Source: Kineosporia sp. NBRC 101731 (GTDB lineage: Bacteria > Actinomycetota > Actinomycetes > Actinomycetales > Kineosporiaceae). From it: DNA of 41,696 nt. A program made the position numbers and the translations under genes. The stretch covers positions 1 through 41,696 of the forward strand of contig NZ_BSTC01000028.1 of NCBI RefSeq assembly GCF_030269305.1. Reading direction: 5' to 3'. The notes under the pieces were generated by a model. That model was not told the origin of the DNA and searched no databases. It saw only the letters and a program-made list of their open reading frames with translations. Shown here piece after piece: positions 1 to 9,766 of the stretch (its first letter is position 1; every line of letters starts with the position of its first letter).

Positions 1-19
1 GGCATCGGTTGTTCAGATG

Positions 20-38
20 CGCTGTTGAGTTCTCAAGG
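20..38 (-). promoter_or_regulatory. rRNA operon leader box (upstream of 16S rRNA)
   Basis: Read on the minus strand this is CTTGAGAACTCAACAGCG, matching the conserved leader element that precedes 16S rRNA genes in actinobacteria (TTTGAGAACTCAACAGCGTG type), which is linked to processing or antitermination of the precursor. It implies that a 16S-23S-5S operon lies just left of position 1 and is transcribed leftwards. The rRNA gene itself is outside the window, so this rests on the leader alone. Confidence 0.75.
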
Positions 39-92
39 AGCGGACGCTCAGAACTTCTTGCCTTTCGGCGTTCCGTCCTGGCGACGTTGTAA

Positions 93-122
93 ACAGTAGA
101 CCCTGTGTTGCTCGCCGGTCAA
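93..122 (-). promoter_or_regulatory. rRNA promoter, proximal
   Basis: On the minus strand there is a -35 box TTGACC (122-117), an 18-base spacer and a -10 box TACTGT (98-93). This fits the housekeeping-sigma consensus TTGAC-N18-TAnnnT seen at actinobacterial rrn promoters. It lies about 55 bases before the conserved leader box, so transcription would start near position 86 and enter the leader. Confidence 0.65.
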
Positions 123-299
123 ATCCGCGTTTCGCGGTTATTACCGACGATGTTGCATTTCCTTCGGGGCTCGCGAAGTCTGTGGCGCGTTCTCCGACTG
201 GCGGAGGCACGTCACTTAGTTTCGTGTGCCTTGGAGGAGGTGTTGGACCCTTGTTCCGGCCACTTTCGTGTCCGTTTCTCGCGTTCCCAACGGGACAGA

Positions 300-329
300 A
301 CATTACGGATCACGGCCACGCTCCGTCAA
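300..329 (-). promoter_or_regulatory. rRNA promoter, distal
   Basis: On the minus strand there is a -35 box TTGACG (329-324), an 18-base spacer and a -10 box TAATGT (305-300). It has the same architecture and spacer length as the proximal promoter about 207 bases downstream. Tandem promoters are usual before actinobacterial rRNA operons, so I read these two as a pair driving the leftward operon. Confidence 0.6.
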
Positions 330-1121
330 ATCGCCACGCCGCACCCCGATCGCACGCCGTTCACCTGCGGTTTTCCCAGCCGCAGCACGTCACGAGGGTC
401 GGGAATCGCTCATGGGGGTCTTCGATGTGCTCCCGGTCACCCACCATCGACCCTGGTCGGGCCCCCGCAGCCGGCTTTCGTGGGCTGCCTCCCCGCTCTT
501 CGCAGGAAGCCAATCCGCCACCCTGAGTAACCAGACGCGACCGTCCCACCCGGGACGGTCAGCAGCCGGCCCCAGGGCGTCAGTAGTCCCGTTCCAGAAA
601 AGCAGCCGTCCCAGGAATCGGGACGAACAATCTCCTTGCACGGAACCAGACGCTCTTGCCGATCCTGCTGCGGCGACCACAGCGTCCACACACACTCAGC
701 CGCCTCCATGTTTGATCAGGCGATCCTCAACTGCCGGCCGGACAGGTGGCTCCGCCCCCTAGAAGGTCCACCTGTAGGAAGTCGGACGAATTTGGGAATG
801 AGGGGCGATCTCCTGCTCACGAAGGACGTGGACCGACGAGCGGGCCGGATCTCCCAGGCGCGGAGCGGGTAAACCCCTTCCCGGGGTCCGTTGCGAGGTA
901 ACGAACGGTGCGGGATGACGCCGGGAACACGGCAGGAGGCTGGTCCAGGCATCCAGGAGCCACCGTCACCCCAGAATCCAGCCACGACGCACCGTCCGAG
1001 CCCGACCAGACTGCCGGCATTCGTGCAGGTCACGGCCCCTACAACGGAAAGATCCGGCGAGCTCGGTGGAGGGGTCCGGTCCGGGTGGACATCCGCGTGG
1101 CGGGAGTCCTCAGACAGCAGA
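330..1121. other. Long upstream region without a supported gene
   Basis: About 790 bases lie between the distal rRNA promoter and the terminator of the next gene. Frames are open on both strands, but none has a good ribosome binding site together with consistent codon bias. I saw no tRNA T-loop signature. The region contains a strong hairpin at 539-560 and a weaker one (CGTCCC/GGGACG) at 607-625. I see no other organised signal. Confidence 0.4.
539..560. terminator. Hairpin, possible terminator
   Basis: A perfect 9-bp stem GACCGTCCC/GGGACGGTC encloses a 4-base loop. No T-run follows on either strand, so it could equally be an RNA or DNA structural element in the rRNA upstream region. No gene ends near it. 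Confidence 0.35.
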
Positions 1122-1153
1122 AGAGCTCCCCGGCGACACCGACGGGGAGCTCT
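1122..1153 (-). terminator. Terminator of the small zinc-ribbon-like gene
   Basis: An 11-bp perfect stem (AGAGCTCCCCG and its complement) with a 10-base loop begins 20 bases after the stop codon at 1174 on the minus strand. It fits a GC-rich actinobacterial terminator with little or no U-tract. Confidence 0.65.
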
Positions 1154-1173
1154 GATCGACAAGAACGTGGTGC

Positions 1174-1458
1174 TCAGGGGGCCGGGGGAAGCGGCGGGCG
1201 GTGCATGGCGATGCCGTGCTGCATCTGCTCGTGGATACGCAGCAGGTGAGCAGCCTCTTCACGGCTGAACGGACCACCGGTGAGCTCGCACTGCGAGCAG
1301 ACCATGACGGTGCGCGCAGTAGTTCTCTTCAGCACACGCTGGGCGAACGTGCGGGCACGCGCCCCCAGTGGACGGCGCGACACAGCACCGGCCGGACCGG
1401 ACACGTGCCCCGGTTTTTTCTCCGAACCGCTGCGAACAGCCAGATCCTTGGAACTCAT
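1174..1458 (-). CDS. Small cysteine/histidine-rich protein, function unknown
   Basis: A 94-residue basic protein. The N-terminal half is rich in Arg, Lys, Gly and Ser and probably disordered. The C-terminal half holds CxxC in MVCSQCELTGG followed by spaced histidines (AAH, RIH, MQH, AMH), which looks like a small zinc-binding module followed by a short helix. I place the start at ATG 1458 (MSSKDLAV); an in-frame upstream ATG at 1518 gives a less protein-like extension. The ribosome binding site is weak (GGTGG). A clear hairpin terminator lies 20 bases downstream, so it is probably a single-gene unit. The family is not recognised; a nucleic-acid-binding role is a guess from the charge and the CxxC. 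Confidence 0.6.
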   Translation of the reverse strand: MSSKDLAVRSGSEKKPGHVSGPAGAVSRRPLGARARTFAQRVLKRTTARTVMVCSQCELTGGPFSREEAAHLLRIHEQMQHGIAMHRPPLPPAP

Positions 1459-1580
1459 CAGGCCACCATAGTCCTCTCGCGAACCTGTTGGGCAGGTCCG
1501 AAAACCGTTGTGTAACAACCCTCACGGCTACATCGGGACATGTCGTCACGCTCCGCGTTCTTCATTTCAATAGTGCCATA

Positions 1581-1889
1581 TCACCTACTGGCACAACGAG
1601 GAACAGCATAGAGCCACCCGAACGGCACAGCCATACCTCCGGGATTCTGCGTAATTTCGCGCAAAGAGTGGTAAGGAACCCGCTTCGGGTGTACGCGCGG
1701 CACGGAACGGAATTTCACCATCGGCGAAAACGTCGATCGGTGGTTGAGAATGGGCCTGAGGTCGACCATCCCGGCGCCGACCTGGACAAATACGATGGTG
1801 TCCCGGAGCACGGCCACCGACATCCGTCGGTCACTGAGACTCTCCACGGTCGGCCCGGTTCCGGTCAGGCGCCGCAGCACGAGGGCCAT
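1581..1889 (-). CDS. Possible small protein, unrecognised
   Basis: A 102-codon frame beginning MALVLRRLTGTG. It has a good GGAG nine bases before ATG 1889, and GC-rich third positions for roughly the first 45 codons. After that the bias fades and the protein looks random, so the true gene may be shorter, degraded or absent. The frame stays open upstream (reading LSVPLPDGSALHRYG) back into a terminator-like hairpin at 1959-1989, so this could also be the remnant of a longer gene. No family was recognised. Confidence 0.3.
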   Translation of the reverse strand: MALVLRRLTGTGPTVESLSDRRMSVAVLRDTIVFVQVGAGMVDLRPILNHRSTFSPMVKFRSVPRVHPKRVPYHSLREITQNPGGMAVPFGWLYAVPRCASR

Positions 1890-1958
1890 GGCAGTGATCT
1901 CCGCAGACCGGCAGCCATACCGGTGCAGCGCCGAGCCGTCCGGAAGCGGGACCGAAAG

Positions 1959-1989
1959 CCGCCCGGAAGCGAGAATCGCTCCCGGGCGG
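1959..1989 (-). terminator. Strong hairpin, probable terminator
   Basis: A 14-bp stem with one mismatch (CCGCCCGG outer part, AGCGA/TCGCT inner part) and a GAA loop. On the minus strand it is followed by CTTTC, weakly favouring termination in that direction. The transcript it ends is unclear, because the nearest minus-strand gene upstream (the chemotaxis gene) already has a closer hairpin. Confidence 0.5.
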
Positions 1990-2175
1990 TGAATCTCTTC
2001 GCACCAAATGATGCACGTGATCGGTGTCGGTACGCCCCGCCCGTTCCCTGCTGCCGGGCGAGAAGACTTGTTCGGCCAAGTTTCTCAGCGCCGTCACCAG
2101 GAGAATCAGCCCAGGACGAGGGTGTTCTCCTTCATCACCGCGATGAGGACCAACCGCTTCCCTCACTCATGGGAC

Positions 2176-2206
2176 GCCCGCCGGCTCCGGTCATCATCCG
2201 GCGGGC
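2176..2206 (-). terminator. Terminator of the chemotaxis gene
   Basis: A perfect 9-bp stem GCCCGCCGG/CCGGCGGGC with a 13-base loop, starting about 75 bases after the stop codon of the chemotaxis gene on the minus strand. There is no clear U-run. Confidence 0.55.
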
Positions 2207-2282
2207 GGTCTGCGCGCCGGCGCCCGTTCTCCCAGCGGAACAGCTGATTCCACCGTGGCTGCCGGCTCCGCCGCCCGACGAA

Positions 2283-3869
2283 TCAGAATCTGAATCCCGC
2301 CACCAACCGGGACAGTTCGTCACTCATTCCGGCCAGTTCCCGGGCGCTCTCCTCGGCCTGACCGATGGTCGCCGTGGTGGTGTTCGCCGCACTGGCCACA
2401 CCGGAGATGTTGCGGGCGATCTCACTGGATCCGTCGGCCGCGGTCGCCACCCCGGCGTTGATGCTCTGGGTGGTGGCTGTCTGCTCCTCCACCGCGGAGG
2501 CGATCGTGGTCTGGAACTCGTTGATCTGCGCAATGACGTTCGCGATCTCGGTGATGGCCGAGGTGGCGCTGTCCGCGTCGTCCTGAATGGTCTCGACGCG
2601 CTTGGAGATGTCCTCGGTGGCCCGGGCGGTCTCCTGCGCCAGCTGCTTGACCTCGTCCGCGACCACCGCGAAGCCCTTACCCGCATCACCGGCCCGCGCC
2701 GCCTCGATCGTCGCGTTCAGCGCGAGCAGGTTGGTCTGCTCCGCGATCGAGGTGATCAGCTTGACCACGTCGCCGATCTCCCGCGAGCTGTCACCGAGCT
2801 TGTTCATCGTTCCGGTGGTCGACTCCACGGCCGACACCGCTCCGGTCGCCACCCGGGCCGCTTCCTGGGCGTTGCGGGCGATCTCGGCGATCGAGACAGT
2901 CATCTCCTCGCCCCCGGCGGCGACGGACTGCACGTTGGTGGACACCTCGTCCGCTGTTCGCGACACCACTTCGGCCTGCTGCGACGTCTGCATCGCCGAC
3001 CGGCCGACCTCGGCGGCGACCGCGGTCAGACCTCCGGAAGCGCCGCGCAACCGCTCAGAGGTGGATCCGATCGAGGTGAACACCGTGCGGATCCGTGCCG
3101 TGGCCTCGTCGAGGGCATCGGAGATGTCACCGATCTCGTCATTGCCGTGATCGCCGATCTGCTGCGAGAGATCACCGGCGGCAACGGCCTTCGTCACCTG
3201 GACGGCCTTGGTGGCCCGCCGGGAGATCGCCCGGGAGAGCGCCAGGGTGGATACCACCACGATCACCGCACCGACCACCAGAATCACCATGGTCAGGACG
3301 TTCATCGTGCGGGAGGTGCTCGCGGCCTCGTCATCCAGTGCGGAAGACGCCTTCTCGAGCAGGTCGGCGGCGTTGCCCACAGCCTCGTCGGTGGCGTCGT
3401 TGGCGGTCTGGATCGCCTCGTAGTTGCCCCGGGCCGCGGCCTGGTCGCTCACCGCGTCGTCGATCACGGTGCCGATGGCCTTCACGTAGTCGTCGAACGC
3501 CGTACGGACCCCGGCGATCATCGGCTCGTCCTCGGCCTCCAGCGCGAGCGCGTCGAGGCCGGCGAAGAGTTCGTCGACCGTCGCGCTGTCGTCGGTGAGG
3601 TCCTGCTTGAGGTCGGCCGGTGTCTCGGAGAGCAGCGCCTTGTAGCCGTCCACCTTGAGCTCGCTGGCCCGGGTGTCCAGCTGTTTGATCAGCACCAGGG
3701 CCTTGAGGTGCGTGCGCTCCTGCTCCTGGAGATCGTTGACCTGTGACGAGAGCATCAACGCCGCGACGTTGCTGACGATGGCCACGGCAAGACCGATGCC
3801 GCCGAGCAGTGCCAGTCTCCGACCGATCGTGAACCTGAATCCGCGCACCGCAGCAGCCTCCGACACCAT
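2283..3869 (-). CDS. Methyl-accepting chemotaxis protein
   Basis: A 528-residue membrane chemoreceptor. TM1 is about residues 19-40, followed by an extracytoplasmic four-helix-bundle type sensor (about 41-188), TM2 (about 189-211), a HAMP linker and a long signalling coiled coil. The signalling tip reads [19 protein letters not shown] from residue 377 and ends in DEVKQLA, the diagnostic motif that contacts CheA/CheW. No CheA, CheW, CheR or CheB gene is in the window, so this is an orphan receptor and the sensed signal is unknown. The start is ATG 3869, with GGAG seven bases upstream; the frame is open further upstream but lacks such a site. It is divergent from the F420 oxidoreductase gene. 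Confidence 0.95.
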   Translation of the reverse strand: MVSEAAAVRGFRFTIGRRLALLGGIGLAVAIVSNVAALMLSSQVNDLQEQERTHLKALVLIKQLDTRASELKVDGYKALLSETPADLKQDLTDDSATVDELFAGLDALALEAEDEPMIAGVRTAFDDYVKAIGTVIDDAVSDQAAARGNYEAIQTANDATDEAVGNAADLLEKASSALDDEAASTSRTMNVLTMVILVVGAVIVVVSTLALSRAISRRATKAVQVTKAVAAGDLSQQIGDHGNDEIGDISDALDEATARIRTVFTSIGSTSERLRGASGGLTAVAAEVGRSAMQTSQQAEVVSRTADEVSTNVQSVAAGGEEMTVSIAEIARNAQEAARVATGAVSAVESTTGTMNKLGDSSREIGDVVKLITSIAEQTNLLALNATIEAARAGDAGKGFAVVADEVKQLAQETARATEDISKRVETIQDDADSATSAITEIANVIAQINEFQTTIASAVEEQTATTQSINAGVATAADGSSEIARNISGVASAANTTTATIGQAEESARELAGMSDELSRLVAGFRF

Positions 3870-4040
3870 TCGGCCTCTCCACCCTGGCGAGGTGAGTAGT
3901 TCGTCGGCACCGGGAGCCGGTCCCTGAACCGTTGACCTTTTCCAGTATGGCGAAAAGTCCGTTTCGAGAACGATCTTCGATATCTGCCCGCGGTGGCACC
4001 TGCGTGTGCGGCCCTTCGCTGCCGGTGCCAGGGTCGGAGC

Positions 4041-5024
4041 ATGGTGAACATCGGATACACCCTGATGTGCGAACAGACCGACCCTCGCAGCCTGGTGCGT
4101 GACGCGGCCGCAGCGGAGCAGGCCGGCTTCACGCTGGCCGTGATGAGCGACCACTTCTTCCCCTGGCTCGACGCCCAGGGCCACAGCCCCAACGCCTGGG
4201 CCACGCTCGGGGCGGTGAGCCAGGTCACCTCGAGCCTCGAGCTGATGACCTACGTGACCTGCCCGATCGGCCGCTACCACCCGGCCGTGGTGGCTCAGCA
4301 GGCCGCGACGGTGGGCCTGCTCAGCAACGGCCGGTTCACCCTCGGCCTGGGCTCCGGCGAGAACCTGAACGAGCACGTCATCGGGGGCGGCTGGCCGGGC
4401 GTCAACACCCGGCACGAGAAGCTCGAAGAGGCCGTCGACATCATCGGAGCACTGTTCGACGGTGGCTATGTCACCTATGCGGGAAAGCACTATCACGTCG
4501 ACTCGGCCAAACTCTGGGACCTGCCCGAAGCCCGGGTGCCGATCGGTGTCGCCGTCAGCGGGGCGCAGTCGGTGGCGGCCTTCGCCCCCAAGGCCGAGGT
4601 GATGATCTCGACCGAGCCGGACCCGGAGCTCGGCCAGGGCTGGGACGCCGCGAGCGCTTCGGGTTCACCGGCCCGCAAGGTGGGTCAGTTGCCGATCTCC
4701 TGGGACGCCGACCGGGACGCCGCGGTGCAGCGGGCGCACGAGCAGTTCCGCTGGTTCGCCGGTGGCTGGAAGGTGAACGCCGAGATTCCCTCGACGGCCG
4801 GGTTCGCGGCGGCCAGCCAGTTCGTCCGTCCCGAGGACGTGGCCGGGCAGATTCCCTGCGGCACCGACATTGACGCCGTGGTGAAGGCGCTGAAGCCTTT
4901 CGCCGAGGCCGGTTTCACCGATGTCGCGCTCGTGCAGATCGGTGGGGACCAGCAGAAGTCTTTCCTGGAGGCGGCCGAGAAGGAACTGCTCCCGGCGGTG
5001 CGCGCGGTTTTCGGTCAGAAGTAG
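4041..5024 (+). CDS. F420-dependent oxidoreductase, G6PDH-like (LLM class)
   Basis: A 327-residue luciferase-like TIM-barrel enzyme. Its N-terminus ([15 protein letters not shown], then VMSDHFFPW and GHSPNAW) matches the actinobacterial F420-dependent class resembling glucose-6-phosphate dehydrogenase (the TIGR03557 group, from memory). [13 protein letters not shown] fits the cofactor phosphate-binding segment. Enzymes of this class move hydride between a substrate and coenzyme F420; the substrate cannot be named from sequence. I chose ATG 4041; GTG 4044 is an alternative that gives the upstream GGAG better spacing. It ends 10 bases from the convergent YbdK-type gene and appears to be a single-gene unit. 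Confidence 0.88.
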   Translation: MVNIGYTLMCEQTDPRSLVRDAAAAEQAGFTLAVMSDHFFPWLDAQGHSPNAWATLGAVSQVTSSLELMTYVTCPIGRYHPAVVAQQAATVGLLSNGRFTLGLGSGENLNEHVIGGGWPGVNTRHEKLEEAVDIIGALFDGGYVTYAGKHYHVDSAKLWDLPEARVPIGVAVSGAQSVAAFAPKAEVMISTEPDPELGQGWDAASASGSPARKVGQLPISWDADRDAAVQRAHEQFRWFAGGWKVNAEIPSTAGFAAASQFVRPEDVAGQIPCGTDIDAVVKALKPFAEAGFTDVALVQIGGDQQKSFLEAAEKELLPAVRAVFGQK

Positions 5025-5034
5025 TCAGGCGGGC

Positions 5035-6132
5035 TCAGACATGGTCGACCGGCCCGGACCGGACCGGCCGGCCCCGTTCCACCGCATCGAGCACGACATC
5101 GCTGAGCGACTCCCGCCGGGCGTAGGCCGCCCGCTGCCGTTCCGCCCCGGTGCCACGTTCGAGCACCTGGTGCAGTGCGGTTTCGACCCGGTCCAGGTCG
5201 CCGTTACGGATCAGGGCTGGCCGCACCCGGTCGACGAGCTGTTGCACCCGGTTCGGCGCCGGAACCGGTTGTCCGGTCATCGGATCCACCAGATCACCGG
5301 TCAGCCCGTAGCGGGAGGCCCGCCAGGCCGCGCCCCGCAGCACCTCCGGCCGGGCCGACGGCCAGGGGGTGCCGGACACGGCGGAATCCACCAGCGCCCG
5401 GCACAGGGCCGCCAGCGCCACGGCGCTGTCCGGTTCCGTGCCGACGTCGGCCACCCGGATCTCGACCGTGGGGTAGCGCGCGGAGAGCCGGGCGTCGAAA
5501 TAGATCATGCCCACGTCGAGGATGACCCCGGAACGGATCAGGGTGTCGACCAGTGCCTGGTACTCGTCGGGGTCGTGGAACGCCCCGGTCGGGCCGGAGA
5601 TGGGCCAGCGGTCCTGGACCTGGCGCCGGTAGCTGGCGTAGCCGGTGTCCGTCCCGTGCCAGTACGGCGAATTGGCGCTGAGGGCCAGCAGGACCGAGAG
5701 CCAGGGCTGGATGCCGTTGATGACGGCGATGCCCTCCTGCGGTGATCCGATGCCGACGTGTACGTGACAACCGCAGGTCAGCACCTCGGCGGCGGTGGTG
5801 CGGTAGTCGGTGACCATGCGCCGGTACCGCTCGTCGGGGTACAGGGTCGGCTCGGCGTTCACCGGGCTGGTGCCCAGACCGGCCACGTGAACTCCGTGGT
5901 CGGCGGCGAGCCGGCCCAGCCCGTCACGGCGGGTCTCGAGATCCTCCGCGAGCTGGGCCAGCTCGGTGCGCGGCAGGGAGCCCGTCTCGGCCTGTTCCTG
6001 CTGCAGTTCGTGCTCGATGCCCTCGTGCGCCCCGGCCGTCACCTGGGATGCGGCGGGACTCGGAACACCGTGATCGTCCACCAGGAGGAATTCCTCCTCC
6101 ACCCCGACCGTGCGCCGTCGGCTCAGGCTCAT
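5035..6132 (-). CDS. ybdK: YbdK-type carboxylate-amine ligase (glutamate-cysteine ligase 2 family)
   Basis: A 365-residue ATP-grasp-like ligase of the GCS2 family. The N-terminus has the family motif VGVEEEFLLVDD, and CGCHVHVGI is the conserved His motif of the active-site region. Length is typical. Members ligate an amine to a carboxylate of glutamate-like substrates with weak glutamate-cysteine ligase activity; the physiological role is unclear, especially in actinobacteria that use mycothiol. The start ATG 6132 has a weak GGCGGA directly before it. The DUF3072 gene ends 19 bases upstream, so cotranscription is likely. Confidence 0.9.
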   Translation of the reverse strand: MSLSRRRTVGVEEEFLLVDDHGVPSPAASQVTAGAHEGIEHELQQEQAETGSLPRTELAQLAEDLETRRDGLGRLAADHGVHVAGLGTSPVNAEPTLYPDERYRRMVTDYRTTAAEVLTCGCHVHVGIGSPQEGIAVINGIQPWLSVLLALSANSPYWHGTDTGYASYRRQVQDRWPISGPTGAFHDPDEYQALVDTLIRSGVILDVGMIYFDARLSARYPTVEIRVADVGTEPDSAVALAALCRALVDSAVSGTPWPSARPEVLRGAAWRASRYGLTGDLVDPMTGQPVPAPNRVQQLVDRVRPALIRNGDLDRVETALHQVLERGTGAERQRAAYARRESLSDVVLDAVERGRPVRSGPVDHV

Positions 6133-6151
6133 TCCGCCAGTGTGACGACGA

Positions 6152-6394
6152 TCAGCTCTCCACGCGCGGGGAGCGTTGGCGGTACTCGTCGATCAACTCG
6201 GAGGCGTGGGCCTTCGTCAGCGACTCAGGAAGTTCCTCGTCGACCTCCCTCGCCAGCGTCTGCAGGTAGCTGAGCTGGGCTCCTGTGGCCGGTTCGTCAC
6301 CGGTGACCCACTCTTCGGGCGGCTTGCTGGTACTCGCCGCCACGGCTTCGTCATCTGCGGCAGCGGCCGAATTGTTCGACGTGTTCTGGCTCAT
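6152..6394 (-). CDS. DUF3072 family small protein
   Basis: An 80-residue acidic protein. The N-terminus is Ser/Asn/Ala-rich and low in complexity. The C-terminal half, TGDEPATGAQLSYLQTLARE followed by LPESLTKAHASELIDEYRQ, is the DUF3072 signature: a short helical domain common in actinobacteria, with unknown function. The start ATG 6394 (MSQNTSNN) has no clear Shine-Dalgarno site. A TAGTGT hexamer ends nine bases before it, so a leaderless mRNA is possible. An in-frame ATG at 6418 is the alternative. It sits between the DUF2993 gene and the YbdK-type gene on the same strand. Confidence 0.8.
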   Translation of the reverse strand: MSQNTSNNSAAAADDEAVAASTSKPPEEWVTGDEPATGAQLSYLQTLAREVDEELPESLTKAHASELIDEYRQRSPRVES

Positions 6395-6423
6395 GTCCGC
6401 AGACACTAGGTAGGACAAGCGTT

Positions 6424-6435
6424 CGACGCGCGTCG
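6424..6435. promoter_or_regulatory. 12-bp perfect palindrome CGACGCGCGTCG
   Basis: A perfect 12-bp palindrome in the short gap between the DUF2993 and DUF3072 genes, about 30 bases before the DUF3072 start. It could be an operator or chance in high-GC DNA; only position and symmetry support it. Confidence 0.25.
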
Positions 6436-6445
6436 AGAGGGCCCC

Positions 6446-7279
6446 TCAGGCGAGGCAGTTACGCCCCGCTGCACCACTTTTCCCGATCTGTGCCGGATCG
6501 ACGCCGAGATCCAGGTCCAGGCCCTCAGACTGCACCTTCACTGTCTCCAGGGTTGTGCCCTGGGGCAGATTCAGGTCGATGACGCGCGGTTCGAGCCTGC
6601 TCTCACCGTTCTCGTCCTTCAGCAGGTCGCCGGTCAGCAGGGAGACGAGCCCGATCCCGATCTGGCGGCCACCGATGATGACCGACTCGGGTGTCACCGT
6701 CAGGCTGTCTCCGTCGGTCCCGAGACTCACCAGGGCCGTCACCTGCTCTCCCGCGACCTTCTGGGGAAGTGCGACCGCGAGCAGCCCGTCCTTCTCGGCG
6801 AGCGTGGCCCCGGTCAGGTCCGCCTCCGAGTCCAGCCGGTCGCCCAGACCGCCCCAGGGCAGGTGCACCGACGCCTGCGCCGATTCCACCGAGTGCGGCT
6901 TGCGGACTCCGAGACCGTCCAGGGTGACGCTGAGGGTGCCTTCCGGCACCGAAACCGGTTTCCGGGAGTCCAGACCGGAGACCGCTGTGGTGGAAAGCCC
7001 ACCGATGGTGACCGTCCGGACCTCGCCGGAGACCAGCCCGAACAGCAGCGGGGTGCTGCCCAGGGACACCGTGGGGTCAAGGGTGTCGTCGTCGGTGGCG
7101 CAACGCAGAACCCGCACCACCTGGTCCTTCACGTAGCGGGTGACCATCACGTTCGCGACGACCGCGAGCACGGCGAGCACCACCAGGCCGGCGGTGATCA
7201 CGACCAGCCGACGGCGCCGGAACCACGGGGTCCCGCTCGGCGTCACGTTCACGCGGGCCTGCAGATCTTCTGTGTGCAC
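6446..7279 (-). CDS. DUF2993 (LmeA-like) membrane-anchored protein
   Basis: A 277-residue protein with an Arg-rich stretch (FRRRRLVVI), one N-terminal membrane anchor (about residues 24-45), and an extracytoplasmic beta-rich domain of DUF2993 type: repeated short strands such as RTVTIGGLSTTAV, and the conserved C-terminal GLVSLLTGDLL. The characterised relative, mycobacterial LmeA, is a periplasmic phospholipid-binding protein needed for lipomannan elongation; a lipid-binding role here is inferred from the family. I chose GTG 7279, which has AGGG just upstream; an in-frame ATG at 7294 lacks any binding site. It is the first gene of a probable three-gene group with DUF3072 and ybdK. Confidence 0.75.
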   Translation of the reverse strand: MHTEDLQARVNVTPSGTPWFRRRRLVVITAGLVVLAVLAVVANVMVTRYVKDQVVRVLRCATDDDTLDPTVSLGSTPLLFGLVSGEVRTVTIGGLSTTAVSGLDSRKPVSVPEGTLSVTLDGLGVRKPHSVESAQASVHLPWGGLGDRLDSEADLTGATLAEKDGLLAVALPQKVAGEQVTALVSLGTDGDSLTVTPESVIIGGRQIGIGLVSLLTGDLLKDENGESRLEPRVIDLNLPQGTTLETVKVQSEGLDLDLGVDPAQIGKSGAAGRNCLA

Positions 7280-7342
7280 GTAGCCCTCACACATCGGGAT
7301 GACCGGGCGGACGAGCTCCCATCGAACACCATGACGCGCAGG

Positions 7343-7362
7343 TCGCGGGCCCGGTCCCGCGA
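7343..7362 (-). terminator. Hairpin after the kinase gene
   Basis: A 7-bp stem TCGCGGG/CCCGCGA with a 6-base loop, about 100 bases past the kinase stop on the minus strand. No U-run follows. The rest of the gap 7280-7463 shows only short TTCGGA repeats and no gene. Confidence 0.3.
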
Positions 7363-7463
7363 GAACCCCACTCTTCGGAACAGGTTCGGATTCGGAAGAC
7401 GGCAGCTTCGTCTCCTCGACGTCCAGGTCCGGTCACCCCCGCAGACCTCATGGAGGACGCCTT

Positions 7464-8899
7464 TCAGCCCGCCTTCGGTGGGGTGCCCGGGAGCCGGATG
7501 GTCACCGTCGTTCCCCGCCCGGCCTGCGACTGCACGCCCACCGAGCCACCGTGCGCCACGACCACCGCCTCGACGATGGCCAGTCCCAGGCCGGAACCGC
7601 CCTTCGCCCGGGTGCGGCTCTCGTCGGCCCGCCAGAACCGCTCGAACAGTTTCGGTAGCTGCTCCGCCGGGATCCCCTCCCCGTGATCCCGGACCGCGAC
7701 GGTGACCACGTCGTCCTCTGCTTCGACCCATCGGATGGACACCTCGACCCCGGTGCCCGGCGGGGTGTGCTGGACGGCGTTGCCGACAAGGTTGCGCAGA
7801 ACCCGCCGCAGCCGTTCCGGATCCCCGTGCACCGTGAAGGGCTGCACCGGGGCGTCGAGGGTGAAGCGGCGATCGGCCGACACCACCCGGGCGTCGTCCA
7901 GCACCTCCTCCACCAGCGGACGCAGGTCGAGGTTCTCGAGGTCCAGGGGCACCTGCGCATCCAGCCGGGCCAGCAGGGACAGTTCCTCCACCAGGAGACC
8001 CATCCGGCCGGTCTCGGCCTCGACCTTCTCCATCGCCGCCTGGATGCCTGCCTCACCGCCGAGACCGCCCTGCAGGTACAGGTCCACCCAGCCCCCGATC
8101 TTGGTGAGCGGGGTGCGCAGCTCGTGCGAGGCGTCGGCGACGAACGTGCGCAGCCGGTCCTCGGCCCGGGCCCGGGCGGTGAAGGCGTCCCGGGCGGCCC
8201 GGGCCACCTGCCCGGTCTCGGTGCTGCCCGTCATCGGGATGGTGTCCGGCTCCCGTTCGCCCCGCCCCACTGCCTGCACGGCCGAGGCCAGCTCGGTCAG
8301 CGGACGCAGCCCGGCCCGCACGATCAGGGCCACCAGGACCGCGAGCAGGGCCAGCGCCATCAGGCTCACCAGCAGCCCGATGCGGAGCAGACGGCGCACG
8401 GTCTGCTGGTCGTCGGCCCGGCTGACGGCGAGCACCAGCGCATCGACCTCCACGACCTGGCCTCCCGGGTCCAGGCGGAACCTCAGGCCCTTGGTCGGCA
8501 CCGCCAGAGTGGCCACCGGGTCGTCGCCATCTACCAACACCACCCGGCCGGGTGAGGCCGACGCCGTCGCGATCAGCTGTTGGGCGGGCACGTCGGGCAG
8601 GTCGACGGCCAGGCCAGGCTTGCCGTCGACCACCAGAATCAGGCCGCTGTTGTCGCCCAGCAGCAGATCGAGCTGCTGCTCGTTCACCACGAGCTGGCCA
8701 CGGTTCGCCACGTTCAGCGCCACGACCCGCTGGATCTGCCCGCGAACGTTCTCCATCCGGCGCGAGACCCGTTCGTCCAGGTAGGAATTCAGACCCCAGA
8801 CGGTGACCGCCGCGCTGCCTGCGAGTACCCCGGTCATGCTCAGAACGACCGCCAGGACGAGGCGCCCCCGGATGGTTCCCGGCCAGAGCCGACCGGCTC

Positions 8900-8903
<4 letters not shown>
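7464..8903 (-). CDS. Sensor histidine kinase (HAMP type)
   Basis: A 479-residue two-component kinase. TM1 is about 15-37, an extracytoplasmic sensor about 38-173, TM2 about 174-195, then HAMP. The H-box FVADASHELRTPL places the phosphorylated histidine at His260. It is followed by the N-box NLVGNAVQHTPPG, G1 DHGEGIP, F-box LFERFWR and G2 GGSGLGLAIV of the ATPase domain. All catalytic motifs are intact. The start is GTG 8903, overlapping the response-regulator stop by four bases (GTGA), so translation is probably coupled. The layout resembles Trc/Tcr-type kinases of actinobacteria; the signal is unknown. Confidence 0.95.
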
Positions 8904-9607
<704 letters not shown>

Positions 9608-9766
9608 GCGCACATCCTCCCATCTCATGATTCACAGCCATCTCGACCACATGACGTGTCATCACCTTGCACACTGTCCAGCGAAGGTACGCGGCCCGAC
9701 GGGTGCCGGACGGGTGAGCGCGCACCGGAACCGTCAGACGCCTGTACCCGTGACCGATGGAGAGAC

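Larger units (their letters stand above)
1890..2282. other. Gene-poor stretch with two hairpins
   Basis: Nearly 400 bases between the doubtful ORF and the chemotaxis gene. It contains two strong hairpins (1959-1989 and 2176-2206). Frames between them lack good start signals, and I cannot support a gene here. Confidence 0.4.

Noticed and set aside
390-695. Open frame of about 100 codons on the minus strand in the rRNA upstream region
   Set aside because: No ribosome binding site, overlapping open frames in other phases, and no recognisable family.
1368-3746. Very long open frame on the plus strand opposite the chemotaxis gene
   Set aside because: It is antisense to a clear chemoreceptor, has no ribosome binding site and encodes a His/Arg/Gly-rich unprotein-like sequence; a by-product of high GC.
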